Of a DNA stretch of 64,000 nucleotides, positions 24,637 through 36,792 are shown in pieces. Position numbers and translations under genes: made by a program. The stretch's first letter is position 1. Each line of letters begins with the position of its first letter. The notes below the pieces were generated by a model that did not search any database, was not told the DNA's origin, and saw only the letters and a list, made by a program, of their open reading frames with translations. Origin of the DNA: Deltaproteobacteria bacterium (lineage in GTDB: Bacteria; Myxococcota_A; Polyangia; GCA-2747355). The stretch lies in the NCBI GenBank assembly GCA_020633415.1, contig JACKDQ010000002.1:496001-560000 (forward strand). The letters run 5' to 3'.

Positions 24637-25416
24637 ATGAGAACCCTCGCCTCCAGCATCGTTCTTGCCGCGCTCAGCTCAGCATCAGGCTGTGTCGAGC
24701 CCAACCTTGGCGCGGCACCGTTTCTCTGCAACGAGGGCGTCCCTGAATGCCCTGATGGCTATCAATGCGATCGAAGCGATAGCCCTGCCGTGTGCCGACG
24801 CCAAGGCAGCCTACCGCCTCGCGTCGACGCAGCAGCGATCCCGGACGCGGGCTCACCGGACACAACCACCCTGGTCGATTTGCAGTCGTTCGATACGACA
24901 AGCCCGGACCAGTCGACGACCTCGCCGGGCCGCGTGGTGATCTCCGAGTTTCTTGCCGATCCTGAGGCGACCTTGGACAAGGTTGGCGAGTACCTCGAAT
25001 TGTTCAACGTCGGCAACACCGCCGTTGACGTCAACGGCTGGACGCTCAAGGACGACGGCAGTGACACGCACCAGATCAGCGCAGGAGGCCCGCTTCTCGT
25101 GCCAGCCAAAGGGTTCCTCGTGCTCGGCGCGGCGAGCTCGGCAAACGGCGGCGTCAACGTCGGCTACGTTTGGGAAAACTTCTTTTTGTCCAACAACGAA
25201 GACGAGATCGTGCTGATCGACGGCTCGGGCAAAGTCGTCGACCGCTTTGCTTACAGCAAGACCGCCGGTTTTCCGCTTAACCCCGGCGTGGCGATGTCGG
25301 CGAAGAACCCGCTAGCCGACAAGAACAACGCAAGCAACTGGTGCGAAGAAAAGACGGCTTGGCCCGGCTCAGCCGGCGACAAGGGCACACCGGGACAACC
25401 GCCGGGCTGTCAGTAA
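24637..25416 (+). CDS. lipoprotein with lamin-tail domain
   Basis: 259 aa. Signal peptide with possible lipobox (ALSSASGC). A Cys pair motif (CNEGVPECPDGYQC) at about residues 31-45, a Thr/Asp/Ser-rich linker, then a lamin-tail (LTD) domain from about residue 100: VVISEFLADPEA, GEYLELFNVGNTAVDVNGW, PLLVPAKGFLVLG, DEIVLIDGSGKVVDRF, and the closing KGTPGQPPGC. LTD domains form an Ig-like fold on secreted proteins and nucleases of many bacteria. Likely displayed on the outer membrane. The TAA stop at 25414 is part of the first 49-bp repeat unit. Confidence 0.85.
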   Translation: MRTLASSIVLAALSSASGCVEPNLGAAPFLCNEGVPECPDGYQCDRSDSPAVCRRQGSLPPRVDAAAIPDAGSPDTTTLVDLQSFDTTSPDQSTTSPGRVVISEFLADPEATLDKVGEYLELFNVGNTAVDVNGWTLKDDGSDTHQISAGGPLLVPAKGFLVLGAASSANGGVNVGYVWENFFLSNNEDEIVLIDGSGKVVDRFAYSKTAGFPLNPGVAMSAKNPLADKNNASNWCEEKTAWPGSAGDKGTPGQPPGCQ

Positions 25417-25549
25417 ATTCCGGCCCGCCGCCGTGGAAACAACCCACGGCGTGGCCTTCGTGTAAATTCCGGCCCGCCGCCGTGGAAACAACCCACGGCG
25501 TGGCCTTCGTGTAAATTCCGGCCCGCCGCCGTGGAAACAACCCACGGCG
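25413..25549. repeat. 49-bp tandem repeat, 2.8 copies, each with a hairpin
   Basis: Units begin with GTAAATTCC at 25413, 25462 and 25511; the first two are full (49 bp, identical) and the third stops after 39 bp. Each contains CGCCGTGG and CCACGGCG as perfect arms around a 7-base loop AAACAAC. It lies between two convergent lipoprotein genes, so the stacked hairpins could block read-through from both sides. There are no spacers, so it is not a CRISPR array. Confidence 0.9.
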
Positions 25550-25608
25550 CAAGACGCACGGCGAGGACACGCGCCGGTCAAGCTACTGTCGAGACGATGC
25601 TGTCCAGA

Positions 25609-27405
25609 CTACTGTCGACGAAGCACCCAGGCGCGCAGGCCTTGGCCGTTGACCGGTTGCTGACCCACAAACCAGAGCTTGTTGTATTGCCCGGCGATAG
25701 CATTGATCATCGGCCGCCCATCAGCGGTGTTGAAGCTACGCAACGCGATCGGTCCATACCATCGGTCGAGCTGCTTGTTGTAGTTGAACAACATCACTTC
25801 GTACTTGCCGCCAACCAGCCGACTGCCCGCGACGGTCAGCAGATTGCCCTCGGTGTACGCCGCATCAAACTGCACAGCACCGAGCCCAGCTGAGACCGCC
25901 GAGGAGTCACGCTTCCAACCCGTACCGTCGTAGCGCAGAACCAGACCGAAACCGCCGACGGCATAGAGATCTTTTTCCGATGTTCCGACGAGCGCGCGGA
26001 AGTCCCCCGAGGACGAGGCACAGGGCGTGTTTCCCGCGTCCTCACAGCCGTGCGGCGGTTGGGTCGTCCAGGTGTTGATCGAGGTGCTGAAATAGTAGAG
26101 ATCCTCGGCCCCGGGACTGGGCGCAACCCAGGCTTTGGAAACGCCACCGCTTTGCGCCACGCTAGCGTAGGCAAAGCTGAGCAAGGAACCGTCGCTGGGG
26201 AAGCCACCATCAGCACAAAAAATACCGCCCGCGGGCTTGAATTGGCAGACGTAGACGCCAACGTCGGTGGCGCTCGCCGCGGCCGAACCGACCAGCAGGA
26301 ACACGTCGCTTCCGTCATTTAGGCGCGTCCCCCACACACCGCGACGAATCGCCAACGCGCTAAGCTGGGCATTGCCGATAAACGCCGCGCCGTTGTGAAC
26401 CAATAGCTGACCGCTTTCGCCGATGGTGATCCGGTGATGCATCGCAACCACCGGTTGAGCAGGGAGCTGCTGAAGCGTGCCGCCGAGCTCGACGATGAAA
26501 CCCTGTGGTCCGCTCGGCGTCGGCGACGAGGTCGTATAGCTGCCGCCCGCATAGACCGCACCGCCTGCCGAGTAGATCGACGCCGCCGACAACAAGCGCG
26601 ACTCAGCGAGCACACTGCCGAATGGCAGGTTCGGGGAAACGTGGTTCTCGATCAAGCCGCCGCAGGCGCTCTGATAGCAGAATCCCGCCGATCCATTGCT
26701 CGGCGTACAGGACGCACCGTCGATCGGCGTCAGTTTGTCGGTTGCCTGCCTGGTGATGCAGGACTCACACTGATCGATCACGTCCCCATCGCTGTAGCAT
26801 TTGCCACCAACGGCACAGCTACCAGCGTTGAGCAGGTGCACACAGGTTCCCTGCTGACAGATATCTTTGGTGCAGCTCAGCGCATCGCCCTGGCAGCTGG
26901 TGCCATCGGGAGAAATTTGAAACGCGTACGGGTTGTTGCTCGGCGAGCAGTAGCGGCAACTGTTGCCAGCAGACGCTTCACCATCCTTATAGCAGGCACC
27001 ACCGATCAAACAATTTCCGACGCGCAGCGTATTGAGACACTGCCCGGTGCTCTTGTTGCAGGTGTCGTCGGTGCAACTACGCTTGTCGTCGCACTGCTGG
27101 TTCGAGGTGCACCCCGATCCGCTGTCGAGCCGCTGCGCCCCATCGACGGTGAGATCGACTGGCGAGGTCGCGTCGAGCGCCAAGTCACTACCGCCGACGT
27201 CATTGGCGATCGGCAGATCGTCGCCAGCACCATCGGACATTGCGAGGTCGGTCGCACCAACGTCGACCACCGCTCCGTCTGACACCGCATGAAACCCGGG
27301 ATTGGGACTGGTGCAGCCCCAGACGAAACTAAGCGCGAGCAGTAGCAGGCCACAGTCACTCGCGCGTTCGCCGTCTCGACCTCGTCGCTCTCGCCTAACG
27401 TGCAT
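25609..27405 (-). CDS. large Cys-rich lipoprotein, unknown function
   Basis: 598 aa. Lipobox SFVWGC, then an Asp/Val/Gly-rich linker with repeated DLA/DG pieces, then a Cys-rich block (residues about 95-255) with repeating patterns such as CDDKRSCTDDTC, CLIGGACYKDGE, CAVGGKCYSDGD and CTKDICQQGTC, like those of myxobacterial surface lipoproteins. The C-terminal half (about 270-595) has beta-propeller-like strands (DLYAVGGFGLVLRYDGTGW). Probably an outer-membrane surface protein. GGGGAG ribosome binding site at a good distance. Convergent with the lamin-tail lipoprotein across the tandem repeats. Confidence 0.78.
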   Translation of the reverse strand: MHVRRERRGRDGERASDCGLLLLALSFVWGCTSPNPGFHAVSDGAVVDVGATDLAMSDGAGDDLPIANDVGGSDLALDATSPVDLTVDGAQRLDSGSGCTSNQQCDDKRSCTDDTCNKSTGQCLNTLRVGNCLIGGACYKDGEASAGNSCRYCSPSNNPYAFQISPDGTSCQGDALSCTKDICQQGTCVHLLNAGSCAVGGKCYSDGDVIDQCESCITRQATDKLTPIDGASCTPSNGSAGFCYQSACGGLIENHVSPNLPFGSVLAESRLLSAASIYSAGGAVYAGGSYTTSSPTPSGPQGFIVELGGTLQQLPAQPVVAMHHRITIGESGQLLVHNGAAFIGNAQLSALAIRRGVWGTRLNDGSDVFLLVGSAAASATDVGVYVCQFKPAGGIFCADGGFPSDGSLLSFAYASVAQSGGVSKAWVAPSPGAEDLYYFSTSINTWTTQPPHGCEDAGNTPCASSSGDFRALVGTSEKDLYAVGGFGLVLRYDGTGWKRDSSAVSAGLGAVQFDAAYTEGNLLTVAGSRLVGGKYEVMLFNYNKQLDRWYGPIALRSFNTADGRPMINAIAGQYNKLWFVGQQPVNGQGLRAWVLRRQ

Positions 27406-27529
27406 CGCTCAGCTCCCCAAGCTTCAATGGCTAGTATCTTGTTCGACCGACGATTCGCGCAAGCTTCGAACCGAGCGGCAGCCGCGTTATACTGGTATAG
27501 CACGCGCACGTGCCGTAGCGACCGAGACC

Positions 27530-28387
27530 ATGACAACCTGCATAGCAATCGACGGAAAGCTGGAAGGAGAAAGTGCACGAATCTCGGTACTTGACCGAGG
27601 CTTTCTCTACGGCGACAGCGTCTATGAAGTCCTCCGAACATATCGCGGATCACCTTGGTTGCTCACCGAGCACCTGCAACGCCTGGCGCAATCAGCGCAG
27701 CGATTGGCGATCGACCTGCCAGTAAGCACCGACGTATTGCGGCAGGAAGTGCAATGCGTTCTCGAGCAGGTAGGTGAGCAAGAGTCGTACATCCGTCTGA
27801 TCGTCACGCGTGGATCGGGACCGATCAACCTCGACCCTGGGCTGGCGGTCGACCCCTGCCGGATCATCATCGTCACCGAGTTAAGGCCACTCGCGCCACA
27901 GCTATATCTCGAGGGCGTGCGTCTCCACATCGCCGGTGTCGACACCCGATCAGCCAGCGCGCTAGCCCGCGGCGCAAAAAGCGGCAACTATCTGCCGAAC
28001 ATCTTAGCCCTTGGCGCGGCGCGCCAAGCGGGCGCACACGAAGCCTTACTCGTCGATGAGCAGGGACGCGTCGCAGAGGGCGCATCGAGCAACATCTTTG
28101 TCGTGATCGATGGTCAGCTCAAGACGCCCCCGCTGTCGGCGGGCATTCTCGAAGGTATCACGCGTCGCAAGGTGATCGACTTGGCAAGCTCACAATGCCT
28201 CGCCGTCGCGGAGTGCCCGCTGGAGTTGAGCGAGCTGTTTCGCGCCGAGGAGGTTTTCTTGACCAGCACGCTTCGCGAAATCTTGCCGGTCACCGAACTC
28301 GATGATCGAGCGATCCGCGACGGACGACCGGGGCCGATCACTTCGCGTCTGCACCAGGCCTACCGAGAACTGATCGGAGCCGCTTGA
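27530..28387 (+). CDS. class IV aminotransferase (branched-chain / D-amino acid type)
   Basis: 285 aa PLP enzyme. LDRGFLYGDSVYEVLRTYRG is the family's N-terminal block; KSGNYLPNILALGAARQ holds the PLP-binding Lys; EGASSNIFVV binds the cofactor phosphate. Members include IlvE, D-alanine aminotransferase and aminodeoxychorismate lyase (PabC), and sequence reading does not decide between them. ATG at 27530 matches the family N-terminus; reading further upstream adds unrelated residues. Its stop overlaps the next start (TTGA), so both are translated together. Confidence 0.85.
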   Translation: MTTCIAIDGKLEGESARISVLDRGFLYGDSVYEVLRTYRGSPWLLTEHLQRLAQSAQRLAIDLPVSTDVLRQEVQCVLEQVGEQESYIRLIVTRGSGPINLDPGLAVDPCRIIIVTELRPLAPQLYLEGVRLHIAGVDTRSASALARGAKSGNYLPNILALGAARQAGAHEALLVDEQGRVAEGASSNIFVVIDGQLKTPPLSAGILEGITRRKVIDLASSQCLAVAECPLELSELFRAEEVFLTSTLREILPVTELDDRAIRDGRPGPITSRLHQAYRELIGAA

Positions 28388-29685
28388 ACCGCGAAGAAAA
28401 ATCCGCGGCCGCGCGTTATGGCGCTGCGTTTTTCGCCACACTGATCAGCTATGCGGTGGTCTTTCGTAGCCACCTCGCTGCTCGGCTCGGCCCGCTGCGC
28501 AACCTGGCGGCCAGCCTTGCAGGATCAACTGCGCTCAGCGCACTGCCGCTACTCGAGCCACGCCTGCGCCCAGAAAGGCGACGCGCTCTGCTCTGGGTCC
28601 TGCTCTCAGCGGCGGCGCTACGCCTAGCGAGTACCGGCCCGCTCCCGCTCGGTTCCGACGACGCTTATCGCTACCTCTGGGACGGTCGCGTGCAGGCGCA
28701 CGGCATCAACCCGTATCGAGATCCGCCGCAAGATCCCAAACTGCACGCGCTCGCCGATCCGACCTTCTACCCGCACATCTTTCGGCCGGACATGCGCACC
28801 GTCTACCCGCCCGTCGCTCAACTGTGGTTTCTCGGCGCCTACGCGCTCCACAGCGAATCTTTTTGCGGCTTACAAGCCCTGCTGCTGCTCAACGAGTTGG
28901 TCGCGCTGCTGTTGCTCTGGCTGCTGCTCGAGCGTCTCAAGCTGCCCCGGCTGCGCACCCTCTACTACGCCTGGTCGCCACTGGCGATCACGCAAACCGC
29001 CGCCGCCCTGCACCTCGATGCGTTGATGATTCCTTGGCTGCTCGCTGCTTTGTTGCTCGCCGAGCAACGCCCCGCATCGGCCGGCGGATGTCTGGCCGTC
29101 GCCACGATGGTTCGCCCCCTGGCTGCACTGTGCCTACCCGCGTTGCTGCTTCGCCGACCGCTGCGCCAAGGCACTGCCGCCCTCGGCGGGTTTTCGCTGG
29201 GCTGCGCGTTGCTCGTCCTGCCTTACATCAGCGCCGGCTTCTCAATGATCGAGTCGCTGCTGAGCTACGGTGAGCATTGGCGCTTCAATGGTTCGCTGTT
29301 TCGGCTGGCTGAGCTGTTGTTCAGCGACAGCAGCAGGTTACGCCCCACGCTCTACGCGACGATCGCCCTGGGCAGCATCGGCATCGGCGCGTTGCGCTAT
29401 TCGCGCCAAACACGCTTCGCACTGGCGCTCGGCCTCTACTTCGCCCTGGCGCCAACCATCTACCCTTGGTACTTGGTCCCGCTCAGCGCGCTGCTCGCCA
29501 TCGATGGCGGACCGCTAGCGATCGTGCTCGCACCGGCAGTGATGCTCTCGGATCTGGTCTTGGTCGAGGGCATCGTCGGCGGTCGCTGGGAGGTGCCGAC
29601 CAGCGCATTGCTGATCGAGTACGGCGTCCTTTATAGCGCGACGCTCTGGCAGCTGCTCAAAGCGCAACGCCAGCGTCGGCGATAG
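28384..29685 (+). CDS. polytopic membrane glycosyltransferase (GT87/DUF2029-like)
   Basis: 433 aa with about ten membrane segments. After the first few, the loop GSDDAYRYLWDGRVQAHGINPY resembles the catalytic loop of GT-C glycosyltransferases that use polyprenyl-phosphate sugars (DUF2029/GT87, mannosyltransferase-like), with the paired Asp. TTG start overlapping the aminotransferase stop by 4 bases. Acceptor and sugar unknown. A role in envelope glycans is inferred from the fold only. Confidence 0.75.
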   Translation: MNREEKSAAARYGAAFFATLISYAVVFRSHLAARLGPLRNLAASLAGSTALSALPLLEPRLRPERRRALLWVLLSAAALRLASTGPLPLGSDDAYRYLWDGRVQAHGINPYRDPPQDPKLHALADPTFYPHIFRPDMRTVYPPVAQLWFLGAYALHSESFCGLQALLLLNELVALLLLWLLLERLKLPRLRTLYYAWSPLAITQTAAALHLDALMIPWLLAALLLAEQRPASAGGCLAVATMVRPLAALCLPALLLRRPLRQGTAALGGFSLGCALLVLPYISAGFSMIESLLSYGEHWRFNGSLFRLAELLFSDSSRLRPTLYATIALGSIGIGALRYSRQTRFALALGLYFALAPTIYPWYLVPLSALLAIDGGPLAIVLAPAVMLSDLVLVEGIVGGRWEVPTSALLIEYGVLYSATLWQLLKAQRQRRR

Positions 29686-29712
29686 ATACTCGTCGCGGAA
29701 ATGTTGTCTAAG

Positions 29713-29736
29713 CGACGCCACGACCACGTGGCGTCG
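29713..29736. terminator. bidirectional hairpin between glycosyltransferase and rpsD
   Basis: Perfect 10-bp stem CGACGCCACG/CGTGGCGTCG around ACCA, between two convergent genes. No long T run on either side. Confidence 0.5.
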
Positions 29737-29756
29737 ACAAAGGAGAGCTCGCAGCG

Positions 29757-30371
29757 CTAGATACGCTTGGCGTAGTACTCGACGACCAGCTGAACCTCGA
29801 CGTCGAAAGGCACAGCACCCGAATCGGGCAACGCCGCAACGCGTGCCGCGACCTGACCGCTGTCGAACTCTAACCAATCGGGGACGGTCAACGCCGGTGC
29901 AGCGAGCGACTCCTTGATGCAGGCCAGCTCTTGGCTACGCGGACGAATCGTCAGCGTATCGCCGACACGCACCCGGTACGACGGGATGTCCACGCGGCGG
30001 CCGTTAACCATGAAGTGACCGTGCTTGGTCAACTGGCGAGCGGCAGGGATCGTCGGAGCGAATCCAGCGCGGAACACCACGTTGTCCAAACGTCGCTCGA
30101 GCAACTCGAGCAGCTTTTCGCCGGTCGCCATCTTGCTCGCCTTGGCCTCTTTGACCAAGCGGCGGAACTGACGCTCACCAACGCCGTAGTTGTAGCGCAG
30201 CTTCTGCTTCTCGACCAACTGACGACCGTAGTCGGAAACACGTCCCCGACGTCGCTGGCCGTGCTGGCCGGGTGGATAGGGTCGTCGCTCAAGACTCTTG
30301 CGCGACAAGCCGGGGAGATCCACGCCTAGCGCTCGCATCTTCCGTAGCCGCGGTCCTGTATACCGAGCCAT
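29757..30371 (-). CDS. rpsD: 30S ribosomal protein S4
   Basis: 204 aa, normal length. RYTGPRLRKMRALGVDLPG at the N-terminus, ERRPYPPGQHGQRRRGRVSD, and the S4 RNA-binding domain (LDNVVFRAGFAPTIPAARQ, HGHFMVNGRRVDIPSYRVRV). It nucleates 30S assembly by binding 16S rRNA. It lacks the four N-terminal Cys of zinc-binding S4 proteins, so this is the zinc-free form. It stands alone rather than in the S13-S11-S4-rpoA cluster. GGAGGT ribosome binding site. The 167-nt upstream stretch holds a small hairpin at 30439-30454. Confidence 0.97.
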   Translation of the reverse strand: MARYTGPRLRKMRALGVDLPGLSRKSLERRPYPPGQHGQRRRGRVSDYGRQLVEKQKLRYNYGVGERQFRRLVKEAKASKMATGEKLLELLERRLDNVVFRAGFAPTIPAARQLTKHGHFMVNGRRVDIPSYRVRVGDTLTIRPRSQELACIKESLAAPALTVPDWLEFDSGQVAARVAALPDSGAVPFDVEVQLVVEYYAKRI

Positions 30372-30438
30372 CGATTACCTCCGAAGGTCCCTCACGTCTT
30401 CGCGACGTGTGGGCCGATCAAAATCGCCTGGGCGCGGG

Positions 30439-30454
30439 GCCGCATATTTGCGGC
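30439..30454 (-). promoter_or_regulatory. small stem-loop in the rpsD upstream region
   Basis: GCCGCA/TGCGGC, 6-bp perfect stem with a 4-base loop, about 70 nt before the rpsD start. It could belong to an S4 feedback leader, but I see no clear mimic of the 16S rRNA site. Confidence 0.25.
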
Positions 30455-30514
30455 AAATCCACGCCACGGCGCAGCTCAATACCATCGGAAAGAGCTAGAG
30501 GACAAGCACTTTTC

Positions 30515-30539
30515 GCCGATAACTCACCGCCTTATCGGC
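30515..30539 (-). terminator. hairpin at the end of the DUF547 gene
   Basis: GCCGATAA (30515-30522) pairs perfectly with TTATCGGC (30532-30539) around a 9-base loop; it touches the stop codon. No T run follows on the minus strand. Confidence 0.4.
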
Positions 30540-31282
30540 TAACGTCCGTTGAGCTGCCAATCGTACGGCAAAAAGTCGAGCGCACCAGCCGTGGCCACTT
30601 GGGAATTGTAGCGGGCGATGAAAGCGCGAATCGCCGGAGACGTCTTGCCGAAGTCTGCGGCATACCAGGAAAAAAGCTTCGAGACCAAGACCTTAGGACC
30701 CTGACCCGTCACCCCGTGCCGGCTGTTGAGAAAGGCCCGGGTCAGCTGTTCGAGGCGCGCAGCAAGCGTCTTGCCCTGAAAGGCGCGGTCGCCCAGCGGC
30801 GGACAGCTCTTGGCGCCGCAAACCAGGGCGAAGTGAATCCGCGGTTCGGCGAACTGCTTGCGAATCACCTGATTTTCCAGCTCATTGAGCGTGAGCGTGC
30901 GGCCGGCGACGCGATAGCGTAGCTTGTCAAAAAATCCTGGAACCTTCTGCACCGATGACAGCGGCAGTCGCTCGACCACTGCCCGAATAACCAAAGCATT
31001 GTAGGTGTTTAAATAGAAAGCTAACCGTGCAGAACGCGAGAAGGCGTCGGGCTTGGCTTCGGCGACGCGCGCCAGATAGCGATCGAGGGCCGCCACACCC
31101 GTGCGCTTGATCGCGCTGTAGTCGACTTGGCCCTGCCTGACATGAGCCTTGAGCAAAGCATCGAACACGCTGTGATCGAAATCATTCGCCGCTTGGACGC
31201 GGGGGCTAGCGAGCAATGTCACGACCATCGCCATCAAGATCGCCGTTTGGCCGCCCAAAGTTCTCGTCGAGGCTGTGCGCAT
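30539..31282 (-). CDS. exported DUF547 protein
   Basis: 247 aa. Signal peptide (GGQTAILMAMVVTLLASPRVQA). The remainder is a DUF547 domain: FYLNTYNALVIRAVVERLP, IRKQFAEPRIHFALVCGAKS and CPPLGDRAFQG are its conserved blocks, with an invariant His and a Cys near CGAKSCPPL. DUF547 resembles thiol peptidase or transglutaminase folds, but no activity is established. ATG at 31282 has GGAG upstream; a start at 31456 would overlap metH. Divergent from metH. Confidence 0.87.
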   Translation of the reverse strand: MRTASTRTLGGQTAILMAMVVTLLASPRVQAANDFDHSVFDALLKAHVRQGQVDYSAIKRTGVAALDRYLARVAEAKPDAFSRSARLAFYLNTYNALVIRAVVERLPLSSVQKVPGFFDKLRYRVAGRTLTLNELENQVIRKQFAEPRIHFALVCGAKSCPPLGDRAFQGKTLAARLEQLTRAFLNSRHGVTGQGPKVLVSKLFSWYAADFGKTSPAIRAFIARYNSQVATAGALDFLPYDWQLNGR

Positions 31283-31385
31283 TCGTTTCTCCACTCGTTG
31301 ATACGACGCTGGTGCGGCAAGCGTTTCGCTCGCTGACAGATACCACCACAGTTGACATTGGTGGCAAACCTGGAAAGGTGGTGTG

Positions 31386-35051
<3,666 letters not shown>

Positions 35052-35136
35052 CCATCGTCACAATCCGAACCGTGCCATGCACGACGCAGAAGGAAGGGCT
35101 TGCCGATGGCACGCCGCACCACAGCACAGCATTAAT

Positions 35137-35157
35137 GGCGCTCGTGCCGCGAGCGCC
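35137..35157. terminator. hairpin between metH and phoU
   Basis: GGCGCTCG/CGAGCGCC, 8-bp perfect stem with loop TGCCG, in the 230-bp gap between these convergent genes. No T run. Nothing else recognised in this gap. Confidence 0.4.
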
Positions 35158-35281
35158 TGCCTCATCGCATCGGCTTGTCGGCCCGCTAGTCCGCTGGCTG
35201 CGGATACAGCGAACTGCTGCGGCGGAAGCATCTGCGCCGGTCGGCCCAAACGGGGCAGCGACGGTGCAGATGATTGGACAG

Positions 35282-35971
35282 CTACTCTTCGCGACTGCCC
35301 AGTTTCCCTTCGTGTCGAACGTCACGGCCCTTCACCATGAAGATCACCTGCTCGGCGAGATTCACGGCGTGATCGCCCACGCGCTCGAGCCATTTTGCAA
35401 CTGACTGCAGATGTATGCCGCGCTCGATGCGATCAGGGTGCGCGATCATCTCGCGCAGTATGTAGCGAAAAATATCCGTATACAGCTGATCGATCGCATC
35501 GTCATCTTCGACGAGTTGCCGTGCCGCGGCCGCATCGCCGGCGACAAACGCTTCGACGGCCCGCCGCACCAATTGGCAAACCATCTCGCCCATGCGCTCG
35601 ATCTCGGCGTAAGAACCAAAGGGCGGTTCAGTGGCCAAATCGATCGCCCGCTCGCTGATATTCACTGCAAGATCGCCGATCCGCTCTAGATCGGTGATCA
35701 TCTTGAGCGCCAGTGAAATAAAGCGCAGGTCGGAGGCCATTGGCTGCCGTCGGGCGAGGATCTGCAAACAAACCTGGTCGATCTCGATTTCTGCGCGATT
35801 GACCAAGGCGTCGTTAGCGATCACTTCGCGCGCCTTTTGCGCATCGCGTTCGGTTATCGCGCTGATCGCCGACTCGAGCATCTGCTCGACGCGCCCAGCC
35901 GTCTGCAATAGCCCCCGGCGCAAACTGCTCAGCTGGCTTTCGTAAGATCGGTCGGTGTGACTCTTATCCAT
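35282..35971 (-). CDS. phoU: phosphate transport regulator PhoU
   Basis: 229 aa, two PhoU three-helix repeats. Metal-binding helices MITDLERIGDLAVNISERA (first repeat) and WLERVGDHAVNLAEQVIF (second) carry the E-x-x-x-D-x-x-x-N pattern. PhoU links the Pst transporter to the PhoR/PhoB two-component system, which is not in this window. ATG at 35971, 4 bases after the pstB stop; a TTG at 35983 would overlap pstB. Last gene of the phosphate operon. Confidence 0.95.
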   Translation of the reverse strand: MDKSHTDRSYESQLSSLRRGLLQTAGRVEQMLESAISAITERDAQKAREVIANDALVNRAEIEIDQVCLQILARRQPMASDLRFISLALKMITDLERIGDLAVNISERAIDLATEPPFGSYAEIERMGEMVCQLVRRAVEAFVAGDAAAARQLVEDDDAIDQLYTDIFRYILREMIAHPDRIERGIHLQSVAKWLERVGDHAVNLAEQVIFMVKGRDVRHEGKLGSREE

Positions 35972-35975
35972 CGGT

Positions 35976-36791
35976 CTACCCAAATTTACCCGTAATGTAC
36001 TCTTCGGTCCGTTGGTGACGTGGCGCGGTAAACGTCTCGCTGGTCGGCGAAAACTCGATCAGTTCGCCCGACAGGAAAAACGCCGTCATGTCCGACACGC
36101 GCGCCGCCTGCTGCATATTGTGGGTCACGATCACGATCGTATAATGCTCTTTTAGCGTGTGCAGCAAGTCCTCAATGTGCGCCGTCGCGATCGGATCGAG
36201 CGCCGAACACGGCTCATCCATCAACAGGACGTCGGGCTGCACCGCCAACGCGCGAGCGATGCACAAACGTTGCTGCTGCCCACCGGAAAGACTGCCTCCC
36301 GGTTCATCAAGACGATCACGCACCTCGTTCCACAACGCGGCTTGCGAAAGCGCCTGTTCAACGTTCTGCTCAGCAGTTGATTTGTCCAGCGTCTTGGTCA
36401 GCTTAAGCCCGGCCAGCACGTTGTCGCGAATCGACATCGTTGGAAATGGGTTGGGCTTTTGAAAGACCATCCCCACCCGCCGCCGCAGCAGTACCGGATC
36501 GACATCCGCGCCGTAGACACTCTCACCGTCGAGGGACACTTCGCCACTCAGGCGAGCACTTTCAACCAACTCGTGCATCCGATTGACGCAGCGAACGAAC
36601 GTCGACTTGCCACATCCGGAGGGACCGATGATCGCGGTTACGCCCTGTGACGGCACGTCGATCGAAACATCAAATAGCACTTGCTTGTCACCAAACCAGG
36701 CGTTGAGGCCACGCGCCCGGACCTTGGTTTGGTCATCGGGAAACGAGACAACGGGGGGCAGCTCAATAGTCGGTTTGCGAGGTCGGCTCAC
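35976..36791 (-). CDS. pstB: phosphate ABC transporter ATP-binding protein
   Basis: About 271 aa. Walker A GPSGCGKSTFVRC, signature SLSGGQQQRLCIARALA, Walker B VLLMDEPCSALDP, switch His in IVIVTHNMQQAARVSD. The FQKPNPFPTMSI loop is typical of PstB. GTG start at 36791 lies 1 base after the pstA stop; an in-frame ATG at 36836 would overlap pstA by 44 bases. Confidence 0.96.
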   Translation of the reverse strand: MSRPRKPTIELPPVVSFPDDQTKVRARGLNAWFGDKQVLFDVSIDVPSQGVTAIIGPSGCGKSTFVRCVNRMHELVESARLSGEVSLDGESVYGADVDPVLLRRRVGMVFQKPNPFPTMSIRDNVLAGLKLTKTLDKSTAEQNVEQALSQAALWNEVRDRLDEPGGSLSGGQQQRLCIARALAVQPDVLLMDEPCSALDPIATAHIEDLLHTLKEHYTIVIVTHNMQQAARVSDMTAFFLSGELIEFSPTSETFTAPRHQRTEEYITGKFG

Positions 36792-36792
36792 A

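Noticed and set aside
25413..25549. CRISPR array
   Set aside because: Units are directly adjacent with no spacers and no cas genes are present.
25277..25581. Minus-strand open frames with repeated peptide across the tandem repeats
   Set aside because: The repetition comes from the 49-bp DNA units; there is no start signal and the frame overlaps a real gene on the other strand.
31287..31385. Cobalamin or SAM riboswitch before metH
   Set aside because: The 100-bp region has a TTGACA and a small CCACC/GGTGG pair but no B12-box or SAM aptamer sequence, and is too short for a cobalamin riboswitch.
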